Made by a program: the position numbers and the translations under genes
Notes under the pieces: model-generated
Seen by the model: the letters and a program-made list of their open reading frames with translations, nothing else
Databases searched by the model: none
What the model was told of the DNA's origin: nothing
In this document: piece by piece, positions 38,101 to 47,400 of the stretch
Layout of the letters: each line of letters starts with the position of its first letter
How positions within the stretch are numbered: the first letter of the stretch is position 1
Assembly (NCBI RefSeq): GCF_012273895.1
Contig: NW_024045132.1
Span: forward strand, 1,488,001-1,552,000
Source: Zerene cesonia
Lineage: Eukaryota > Arthropoda > Insecta > Lepidoptera > Pieridae
Length of the DNA: 64,000 nt
Reading direction: 5' to 3'

Positions 38101-39310
38101 TCAAGCCTCAAGAACATTATAATCAATTTAATGCGTATTTTAAATATTACTTTACTTCATATTCAAGAATTCAATTCAATTCAATTTTATTTTATGAATG
38201 GCAGTGCATATTCAAGAAAAGAAGAAACTTGATGATTTGTTGACAATACTGACACTTGACATGTTTTTTTCTAATGTATATAGATTATAAAAAGATTGTC
38301 GATATAGATATAGTCCACACTCCACGCCAAGAAGCCCGTTGACGCGCCGCTACGCGGCTAAAGTAATGTTGCCGTGTATGGAAAAAAAAAATTTGCTGTG
38401 TATGGATTTTTATTTATTTATTTTCTGCAAGAGTATCGATAACATTGAAGGTATAGAAATAGACAGAAAAAGAATAATTCTAATATCACCCAATTATGTT
38501 CAAAGGTTTTAGCACTCATAGCGTTGGTTATGGTAGGGTGTAATATAAGAATTGTGCATACACTTTTATTTAACTATTTCAATGCAATCCTTAGTTTCTT
38601 CAGAGCCCATATATTTCTTTCCATAAGGTTCAAGTCACAGTGATATCTCGTAACTTTAATTCTAATATATGACTTACTATATAAGTTATATCAATTTTCT
38701 CTTGTGTATAATATAAGATATAGATGTAAGTGTATGATCTACATGCCCAGTATTTAAGTGTATAATCTATGTATATGACCGTCCACTAAAATTTAGTTCA
38801 TACCTGCTCCGTGGCCTTTTTTCGTGGCGCAGTTTCTCCTTCTTGATCTAAATAATTATAAATTATCTGAACGAAAGCAAAATGTAAATATTAAAATTCA
38901 TTAGTGTATGATAGTTTACAAATAGGTTTGGCTCAATAACGTTGACAAAATTTGCGACATTATATTGTAGTATGACGGGCAACGAAAAATCGTTTGAGAA
39001 AATAGCTACTTCACTGAAAAGGGATTAATCAAAATAAGGATTAATAATTATATCAAAATACATTCCACAATGTTACGTTACCGATGTTAAACGTGTTAGT
39101 TCTAAACATTACAAGATTAGCTTAAAAATTTACACAATTTATTATAGCTGAAAACACTATTCTTACATGTTGCTAGAGTATCGCCAAAAAACAACAACTA
39201 ACCTCAAAATTGTATGACATGTAGTCGGCACCATAATTCAAGTACTTACGTCCTTCACTCCTTCACAACAAACGATGTAATCGTTAATAAGAGTTGTGAA
39301 TCGAGGAGTA
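32074..39310 (-). CDS. Small multi-exon zinc-finger gene, antisense to the SLC5 3' region (5' end not found)
   Basis: I do not recognise the gene as a whole. Four minus-strand exons are open in one phase only and join without a break: 39310-39250 (TPRFTTLINDYIVCCEGVKD), 38866-38804 (IIYNYLDQEGETAPRKKATE plus Q), 32468-32418 (DGESSDEGPSTPKKKKA) and 32187-32074. The last ends in a C-x2-C...H-x5-H finger (SCKVCDTILTC, then SSLRRHMMSAQHI and stop). Every acceptor and donor is canonical GT-AG. If exon three is read through instead of spliced it gives KRKYNSQKYRTEWENEF before a stop at 32358. Such a Lys-Tyr/Glu-Trp block usually precedes BED- or SPIN-DOC-like fingers of transposon origin. A first exon (phase 2) is still missing; the ATG at 39427 (MNKSKVPKRSTSHF) ends in the wrong phase. 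About 96 residues are visible. The long intron spans SLC5 exon 8 and its terminal exon on the other strand. Confidence 0.5.
32188..32355 (+). repeat. Helitron-like insertion inside an intron of the zinc-finger gene
   Basis: Starts ATCTTATATATAAAAATCAA, contains TTGCTGTTCGTCATTCTCGC and CTGGTCTGATTTTTATAATC, and ends GCGCGAAGCTAGT. The layout and CTAGT end fit non-autonomous lepidopteran Helitrons. On the minus strand it lies between the exon encoding the Lys-rich region and the zinc-finger exon. Its AT-rich 5' end supplies the tract before the zinc-finger exon acceptor. Confidence 0.65.
34770..34935 (+). repeat. Interspersed repeat fragment
   Basis: GTGGGTGGGTGGTATCAGAG, a pyrimidine-rich TTACCTCACCTTTCC stretch and GTCGCTTTCCATCAGGCAAG. 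The TTTCCATCAGG block recurs at about 40670. It looks like a dispersed non-coding repeat whose family I cannot name. Confidence 0.35.
36575..36688. repeat. Small fold-back (MITE-like) element
   Basis: AATCAGGGTAATTGT at 36575-36589 is mirrored exactly by ACAATTACCCTGATT at 36674-36688. An inner pair, ATAATTGG and CCAATTAT, also faces inward. The 114-base unit could fold as a hairpin. No clear target duplication and no coding content. Confidence 0.55.
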
Positions 39311-40734
39311 CTAAAATAATATTTATTATTAGGAAAAAATAAAAATCGTTGAGTTTATAAGTTGTACTTTAATCGATTTAATCTTGAAGTGTGAAGTGCT
39401 GCGTTTAGGAACCTTCGACTTGTTCATTTTAAAACAATTTATCTGTCGAATATTGTGAGTATTTAATTAAAATAATAATGATGTTTCTATTTACAAAAAT
39501 AACTGTTTTCATTTGTATGTGAACATTATGTGCCCTATTTCTTCCGATTTCATAATAATTTATTGTCATAAACAATTTTAATTCTACTGTTTTCAGTTAT
39601 CTATTTTAATAATGAATTTTAATTTTTATCAATTTTCTCGATGTTGGGCAATTTCAAGTGCTTAAATTTGTTTTTCACTTTTTTTTAACTCCATCTCTAT
39701 AGAACTTAATATTTTGTGAGAAAACGATAAAGTTATACTTTGTCTATGTCTACGTCACAAAAAGCGCGACAATTTAAATTTTATTTCGAACGCGTTCATT
39801 ATTCCTCTATTGAGTTTTCTGCGCTTATTTCTATTCCCTGATCCATACATAATATTACATACTACTTAGTTACTTACATAGTTTTCTGAAAATTTGTATT
39901 AACACCATTATGAGTAGTTAATAATTTTGCACGTGTATACAGTAATCTGTGTACACATTTTTAGTTTGTAGATCTTGTATCAATTTATTACTCAATTACT
40001 TACTAGCCAATCAAAAACTTTGAATGTGCGTCGGCATGATTGAATAATATATTTTCAGGGCTATATTTATCCTTATGCAGGCCTTGGATGTTATCAGGAT
40101 AAAATATCACATTTTAAGTCATCACGTATAAATTAAATTATTACTTGGATACTATTTATACTAATAAATATAATATGAATCGCAAATATTTAATCAGTAA
40201 CTTTTCCATTTATTTTTGTAGATTTTGGGTTTTATCGTTTGTTAGCTAGAGGTAAGAATAACCCCAAGTGCCCATTAGTTGATAGAAGTAGGAGAATATC
40301 CCGAAAGTGAGATGCGAGCTATGATTATCACTACAATAGCAACAATAGAACGTTTTTATTTTGCATATTTTTGACACTATAAGCAACATGTACAAATTCA
40401 TACATACACGGCACAATCTCATACCATCTTCCCCATTTCAAAATAGAACATCTAGACGTACAGCTGGCTACCAGCCCTTCGTAGTGGACCTATCATTTAT
40501 GCGCACAAAGCGTTATCAATTATCTTTCATCAATCTAGCTGCGAAGGAATGAAACGCTCTGCCCACATCCGTCTTTCCAGAAAAATATGATTCAAATTTA
40601 TTCCAGGCAAAAGTGAATAGGCTCTATCTAGACAGTGCGCTTTCATAGATTGCATCTCTATTTTCCATCAGGTAGGAATGTAGTCAAATGCCTGGCTATG
40701 TAATGTTAAAAAAAGAATTGTTTGTTTTTATTGT

Positions 40735-40775
40735 TATTAGCTTTTCACGCGCGGCTTCGCTCGCGTTGAATATAT
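40735..40775 (-). repeat. Helitron-like terminal fragment (inverted)
   Basis: TTAGCTTTTCACGCGCGGC followed by TTCGCTCGCGTTG is the reverse-oriented 3' end of the same GC-rich tail seen at 32340-32355 and 22190-22203. Only the tail remains. Confidence 0.4.
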
Positions 40776-41046
40776 AATATTATATTTCGTGTATTGTTTT
40801 TTTATTAGAAACTTCTATATTATTATATTTAAAGACTTAACCAATGACACCTTGCAATAATTTGATGACATATTCACGAATTAATTCACAGTTTCTCAAG
40901 AATAAGGCATTCTGCTGGTGGGAGTGTCACAGATCGGACCAGTAGTGTCGGAGCCTATTCATTTCATACAATCGCACAATCAAAACTTTCTGTAGAGTGT
41001 TAGTACAAAACTCTTTTAATGAACGCTGTATTAGCAAGTATATACC

Positions 41047-41233
41047 TGAGAAATTTTGAAAGAATAGAAAAAATTTGATCACGAGGCAGGATTCGAACCT
41101 GCGTATCTCCTCCTATCCTAAATCCTAGGATCACGGGTGGCCGAGAGGCTAGGCGTTGCTACGGTTAGGCAAGATACGCAGGTTCGAATCCTGCCTCGTG
41201 ATCAATTTTTTTCTATTCTTTCAAAATTTCTCA
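41047..41233. repeat. Fold-back element with 62-bp arms containing tRNA T-arm and 3' flank
   Basis: 41047-41108 and 41172-41233 are reverse complements over 62 bases with one mismatch. Each arm holds the T-arm and the 3' acceptor strand of a tRNA-like sequence, plus about 30 bases of 3' flank (a T run and TCTATTCTTTCAAAATTTCTC in the right arm). The unique centre holds the 5' part of the tRNA-like sequence. The left arm is therefore an inverted copy of the 3' half of the cloverleaf at 41131-41202. Confidence 0.85.
41131..41202 (+). tRNA. tRNA-like cloverleaf, probably a pseudogene or tRNA-derived element
   Basis: All four arms can be drawn. Acceptor 41131-41137 pairs with 41195-41201, including one G-T pair. 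The D-stem is GCC 41140-41142 with GGC 41152-41154 and has GG in its loop. The anticodon stem is 41156-41160 with 41168-41172. The variable loop is five bases. The T-arm GCAGG-TTCGAAT-CCTGC is perfect at 41178-41194. The B-box GGTTCGAATCC is consensus. The anticodon would be GGT (Thr), but base 33 is C instead of the invariant T, the closing pair of the anticodon stem is T-G, and the D-arm looks more like Leu/Ser tRNAs. It lies inside a palindrome. A working tRNA is therefore unlikely, though Pol III promoter activity is plausible. Confidence 0.5.
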
Positions 41234-41357
41234 TTTATAAAGCATTTCAATGCTATAAAACTGAAAATTAAAGTATATACCTGTTGATATAATGATTATT
41301 AAGTAAATATTCTAACAAATAGTTCTTTTACATCTATTTAAGGTTACTGAATCATTT

Positions 41358-42357
41358 NNNNNNNNNNNNNNNNNNNNNNNNNNNNNNNNNNNNNNNNNNN
41401 NNNNNNNNNNNNNNNNNNNNNNNNNNNNNNNNNNNNNNNNNNNNNNNNNNNNNNNNNNNNNNNNNNNNNNNNNNNNNNNNNNNNNNNNNNNNNNNNNNNN
41501 NNNNNNNNNNNNNNNNNNNNNNNNNNNNNNNNNNNNNNNNNNNNNNNNNNNNNNNNNNNNNNNNNNNNNNNNNNNNNNNNNNNNNNNNNNNNNNNNNNNN
41601 NNNNNNNNNNNNNNNNNNNNNNNNNNNNNNNNNNNNNNNNNNNNNNNNNNNNNNNNNNNNNNNNNNNNNNNNNNNNNNNNNNNNNNNNNNNNNNNNNNNN
41701 NNNNNNNNNNNNNNNNNNNNNNNNNNNNNNNNNNNNNNNNNNNNNNNNNNNNNNNNNNNNNNNNNNNNNNNNNNNNNNNNNNNNNNNNNNNNNNNNNNNN
41801 NNNNNNNNNNNNNNNNNNNNNNNNNNNNNNNNNNNNNNNNNNNNNNNNNNNNNNNNNNNNNNNNNNNNNNNNNNNNNNNNNNNNNNNNNNNNNNNNNNNN
41901 NNNNNNNNNNNNNNNNNNNNNNNNNNNNNNNNNNNNNNNNNNNNNNNNNNNNNNNNNNNNNNNNNNNNNNNNNNNNNNNNNNNNNNNNNNNNNNNNNNNN
42001 NNNNNNNNNNNNNNNNNNNNNNNNNNNNNNNNNNNNNNNNNNNNNNNNNNNNNNNNNNNNNNNNNNNNNNNNNNNNNNNNNNNNNNNNNNNNNNNNNNNN
42101 NNNNNNNNNNNNNNNNNNNNNNNNNNNNNNNNNNNNNNNNNNNNNNNNNNNNNNNNNNNNNNNNNNNNNNNNNNNNNNNNNNNNNNNNNNNNNNNNNNNN
42201 NNNNNNNNNNNNNNNNNNNNNNNNNNNNNNNNNNNNNNNNNNNNNNNNNNNNNNNNNNNNNNNNNNNNNNNNNNNNNNNNNNNNNNNNNNNNNNNNNNNN
42301 NNNNNNNNNNNNNNNNNNNNNNNNNNNNNNNNNNNNNNNNNNNNNNNNNNNNNNNNN
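41358..42357. other. Scaffold gap, 1000 N
   Basis: Exactly 1000 N, just 68 bases left of the duplicated SLC5 exon 7. Any upstream exons of the second cassette could be hidden here. Confidence 0.99.
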
Positions 42358-42425
42358 TATTTAACATGCAATAAAAATAGACATATAAATTAAACTGATT
42401 TCAATAAGTATGTCTATATTTTCAG

Positions 42426-43501
42426 GGTGTGTCCACTGCGTTACTAAGCGGCATGTCCTTAACATTGTGGATGAGTTTTGGATCACCCCGACCTGTTCCT
42501 GTGAAACTGCCGCTTAATGCGGACAGTTGTCCCTATAATGTTACTTTGACACCAGCGGCCACGCCAAATCCCAATGACTACTTCTATTTATACAGAATAT
42601 CGTATTTGTGGACTAGTCCGGTAAGTTTTAAACGGATTTTAATTTAGTGGAATGTAGATAATAGATATATCGAATGACACACTGTTTGATTGGCTATGTG
42701 TATAGCTAATAGACTATAATATAATATTAATCTGCAACTGCGTGTGTATTCCGCAGATCGGTTTCGTGTGGGTGCTGGTGGTGGGCTCGCTGGTGTCGCT
42801 AGTGTGGCGGCACGCGCAGCCGTGGCAGCGCGCCGGCCGCCCGCACCCCGACCCCGCGCTCTTCACGCCGCCGCTCGCCAACTACCTTCGCGCTAAATAT
42901 AACCTTCAGGAACGTAACATGCAGGTGAGGGTATATGCCACGGAACACATGTAACCACAAAGTGAAAATGATAGTTGTTAAAATTGTTAAAACACTTTTA
43001 GAATTTAATGCACTGCCGACTAGATTCTCATCTGACTGCATATTAACAAAAAGCCTCATCTAGAAAGAAGCGACAATATTGATCCGAGTTTCCTCCTGCT
43101 TGCTTATATAAATTTTTCCAGTTTCTAATAATTGTTACGCTCAGATACGCTAAATGAGCATTACAAATAACGTAAAAAGCTGACAGTGCGTTATGGACAA
43201 AGTAAAAGATCCACATCGGATATTTGTGTTATGGCTTAATGAAGACGCTCACTGTGCGTTGTGATAATAACAAAAAGCTGACGTTTTGACAATGAAGATA
43301 AACAATTTACATTCAGGTGGCTTTTCTTCATTGTCTCGTGGTGTCGAGGTCGAATAGCATGTCAGTCAGCTTGAATTTCGCTTTGTCATTATCATGAGAA
43401 GCATATGACGAATTCCCAACCTTAAAGACTAGTTGAATTTAATTTGGTTAATATAATTATTAAACTTATATCAGTTACAGCTAATAAAGGCCGATGAATA
43501 A
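42426..43501 (+). CDS. Second SLC5 3' cassette (duplicate exons 7 and 8 plus a terminal exon)
   Basis: 42426-42620 encodes GVSTALLSGMSLTLWMSFGS and the following loop with an NVT glycosylation site, ending RISYLWTSP. It is clearly a paralogue of exon 7 at 28978-29169, one codon longer. 42757-42924 encodes IGFVWVLVVGSLVSLVWRHA onward and matches exon 8 base for base over its first 146 bases, then diverges to NLQERNMQ instead of KDVDNVQ. Both exons are phase 0, so exon 6 at 28825 could splice to either cassette. A proposed terminal exon at 43481-43501 (LIKADE, stop) follows a TTACAG acceptor, and AATAAA at 43733-43738 supports a transcript end here. No copy of exons 1-6 is visible before it. 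It may be an alternative 3' end of the same gene or the tail of a truncated tandem duplicate. Confidence 0.75.
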
Positions 43502-43514
43502 TCACAAGAGACCA

Positions 43515-44402
43515 CCCAACATCATTCAGCATTTATTTTTTTCTATTGATCTGCTTCCTTTTTGAAGATGTAGTTTTAAGCCTTAATTTTTAGTTTATTC
43601 GTTTAAATAATATAAAATATACTTAATCGGTAAAGCTGTTTAAGGCTGTGAGTTCAGTATTTTATGGAATATTCGGGTAGTTAAGATATATTGAATGTTG
43701 GTTTATAATTTGTTTGTATATTATTTAAACTCAATAAACGAGAATAGAACATAATATTATTATAAACTATTTTTATGTGACGTATTTAATATTGCACTTC
43801 TCTAGTATTGTGAGTGATCCAGTGCTTTTGAATAGTTAGCAATATAGATAGCATATTGAGTGCTATGCACTAGAAAATTACTGCCGTAGTTAAATCTCAT
43901 TTTTATTTAAAAAAATCTCAAATCGTATTTTTATAAGGGTCAGATAGGTACATAGTGCCATTCTAAAATATCCATCTCAATTTCTTTGAGTTTTTAGATT
44001 ATTATATTTTATGAATCAAGTTTTCAAATTTCTATTTAATAGGGTTTGGAGGCTGGTTGGAAAGACATGTATTTTAAGCTTAAAGATTGATTCTGCTATT
44101 GGTTGTTTGTGTTTGGTGTTTGTTATTAGACTTTGTTTGAAAATGTAGTTATTGTATGGGATGGGTAAGCTGTTATTGTATAGGTGTGCGGTTTGTGAGG
44201 TACTTAATATTCAGGTACTTAATTCATATTTTCATGAATGGGTCTAAATCTCAACTATTTACAAATTTTGTAAATTTTACGTACATTTTAAGAAAATTAA
44301 ACTCTTTAAAAATATTCATCTTATTTTATTTACCTCATTTAAACTTATCTAATCTCTATCCCTTATAAATGTACGAAGTGAATATTTTATACGAATTTAA
44401 CT
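43515..44402. other. Convergent region between the SLC5 cassette and CEP290
   Basis: Contains the probable SLC5 polyadenylation signal at 43733 and AT-rich DNA up to the CEP290 3' end. A 70-residue ORF at 44156-44368 has no features of a gene. Confidence 0.45.
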
Positions 44403-47400
44403 TTATGCGGATAGAAAACCACGGCTGTCTGATAGTTCTTCCAAACGATGCCGAAGAATTGTGTTCTGGAAGGAAATAAAGGGTTGGTTGAATAAGCTGT
44501 AATAATTATGGAACAAAACAATTTTGCCGTGTTAAGACCGTGTTAAGTAGCGGGGCTGATATGCTAAAAAATGTTAAATTAAACTAATTGAGTATTTTAT
44601 TTTATGCATAAATATCTTAGTATTTTCATATGAGTTGAGAAATTGAAATTGTAGTAGCTATGATGTCAACAATTAACGAAGCAAAAGAGATTTATTTATT
44701 TACCTCTCTCAATAAATCTTCTTCCCTTTCAGCTGCAATTTTGAGCATTTCCTTAGATTTTTCTAGAAGTAAATCCTTTTCATGGATGCTCCTTTTAAGG
44801 GTCATGATCTCTATTCTGTATGATTCTAATTGGTTACGGTTCTGCAAAATGATACAAAAACCTAAAATATTTTCCTTAAGTAAAAACAGATAAGCTATAA
44901 AATACAATTTGACACAAAAATATGTATTCCTATTTATTCCATTATTACTAATTTAGGTGTTCTTACTTAGATTGGATAGTTTAACATTCTAATTGTCGAT
45001 AATAATATTTAGAACATACTTTATCCACGCCACTTTGTCCACTAGTTGGTCTTGAGTCAGATCGCTTGTGTCCAGATATTGTTGACTTTTGATCGGCTTG
45101 TAATTTACTTACTAATCCTGTCAATTGAGAATTTATTAATTTTTATTGGACATGTCAAATATAACAATTCTCAAGTTTTTATTGCCTCTGTATCTGGACC
45201 CTGGCCCGTTTCCTTTTTCTCATCCTTCCCAGTCTATTACTTCTATTAGTAGGGGAGCCCAAGAGGGGATTTTGGGATGTACTCGAGCACGTCAGATTAT
45301 TATAAGGGAAGGTACCTTACCTATTACTAAGTACCTCCAGAAAGTATGAGCAGTTAATATTGGTGGGTGCGCCTACAGGAGCCGCAGGAAATAACAAAAT
45401 ATCAATAATTCTCTAAAGTTACGCTCAAATTGCCAGATTAGCGAAATTTGGATTTTTTACGTTGTAAATATTCAATATTCAGATTATTATAAAGTAACTT
45501 CCCTTATAATAATCTGACGCGCTCGAGTACATCCCAAAATCCCCTCTTGGGCTCCCCTACTATATCCTGTCGTTAATCCTTTCCCAAAGGCACTACCTGT
45601 CCGAATGTTCATGGGCGGTGTCATTCGCATACCACTAGGCGAACCACCAGCTCAGTTGGCCACTTATGCCATAAAAAAGAAATGCTGACCAGCTCCGACC
45701 CGCTTCACTTATACTATATTTTACATATTTCTTTTTCGACATTGGATTCGTTTCTTTTTATATTTTTATTAATTATTTTACTCACCTCTGAGTGTGAGGA
45801 CGGTTTGCTCCAGATCATTAACCCGTTGATTATGCACTGGTGGGGAATTTTCATGTGAATTCAACTTTAACGTTAGTTGAACGTTTTCTTCCTTTAGCAT
45901 TTCACAATAACTGTAAACGTAAGTCGTTGATGAGCTTATTATTTTACTAGCCCTTTTTTTCGAAATAAATTTATTTTGGTTTAAACTATAGTGCAGCAAA
46001 TACTTAATTATCAAGAGAATCGTCTACAGTAGGCACTTTTATTGAATACGTTGCCATTTTTATCCTGGTTAAATTAGATTTGGTGGAACGCGCAGATCAG
46101 GGATTGTTGATTCAAATTGAAAAATCTTTACGTGTTGGATTACTCAATAGTTGGGTTACCCTATAGAAAAAATCCTATAGAATATAGACTATATAACATC
46201 GGGATACTACTAAGAGGAGCAATTTTGAAAAACAGCTAACCGTGAAAAATATTTAATTTTAGAGCAGATTTTTTCGTGAGTCAGCTAGTTTTTTTTTTTT
46301 ATAATTTATGTACCTTTTCCAGTAGTCAAGTTCAGGTTTGGAATCCTGGTTCGATCTAAGTGGAGATTTGATTTGTGCTTCCAGTAATGCGGACTCTAGC
46401 TTTAGTACTTGCCCCTTCAGTGATGTTATTACGGCCAATGATTTTTCATACTCGGATACCAAAGGCTCATTACCCTGCGAACATTGTATTGGGAATATTG
46501 TTATTTCAGTATAAAGTTAGCATATTATTTCATAGTTCTTAGTATGAAGAAATTATCAATAATTGTGCTTATATAGACAATGTCTTAGTCAAAGTTACTT
46601 TATAATGAAATATTTCACGAATCATTAGAGTTTTAAATTTGCAGTGTCTAAAAGAGTGTGAAGAAGGAGCAAGAGATTTCCAGGCTAGAATTACATATTA
46701 CCTTTTCAGCTATTTCCAGGGCCACAATTCTTCGCTGTTGTGCTTCTACTCGTTCGAGTAAAGATTTTGTGAGCAGATGAGGTGGATTATCGCAATATTC
46801 GTGTCTGATAACGCTCGATTTTTCTGATGATTCTTCGTTGTGCTTCTCTATAGCTAATTGTTTTTCATCTGCAAAGTATTCGTTTTTATTTTTCCAGAGA
46901 AGAGAGAGCGGTTTTTGTTGAGACTATTTTGTGTACCAGCGATTCGTATGAAACATATGGTCGTTGTATATAATGTATCGTGAACCTACTAGCTGTGAAC
47001 ATAGTTATTAGAAAAGTTTGTACTAACAAGCTTATTCCGAATATGAGGAAATTATTATTAACTTACTTTTAGTTTCTGATAACCTGGCCAGTAGTATCCG
47101 TTTTTCTTTATCTAACCGTGATATTGCTGATTTTGCTAGATTAAGACTGGATTCTAATTTTAATATCTCTTGACATTTTTCCTCGTATCTTGCTTGCCAC
47201 CGCTCCGAAGCCTGCTGAGCTCTGTAATAATAACTTGGCTATACATAACCATGACTTACATAGTATTTTCCTTTACATTTTTACTATGATACTTGTTACT
47301 ATAAAATAACATTAGAATAAGTAGGATAAGTTATTTTGTATTAATATTTAAGAAATCGTTTCAAATTGTAGTCCAATAACTACAATTTTGCTACAAGAAT

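Noticed and set aside
39372..39427. ATG at 39427 (MNKSKVPKRSTSHF...) as the start of the antisense zinc-finger gene
   Set aside because: The only available donor (GTACAA) gives phase 0, whereas the next exon at 39310 is open only after phase 2; joining them meets a stop.
41131..41202. A functional tRNA-Thr gene
   Set aside because: Base 33 is C, the closing anticodon pair is T-G, the D-arm is unlike Thr tRNAs, and it is embedded in a palindrome.
41312..42371. ORFs of about 340-350 residues across the third N run
   Set aside because: Almost entirely N with a few flanking codons.
42426..43501. A complete second SLC5 gene
   Set aside because: No copies of exons 1-6 are visible upstream; only a 3' cassette can be supported, unless the gap hides more.
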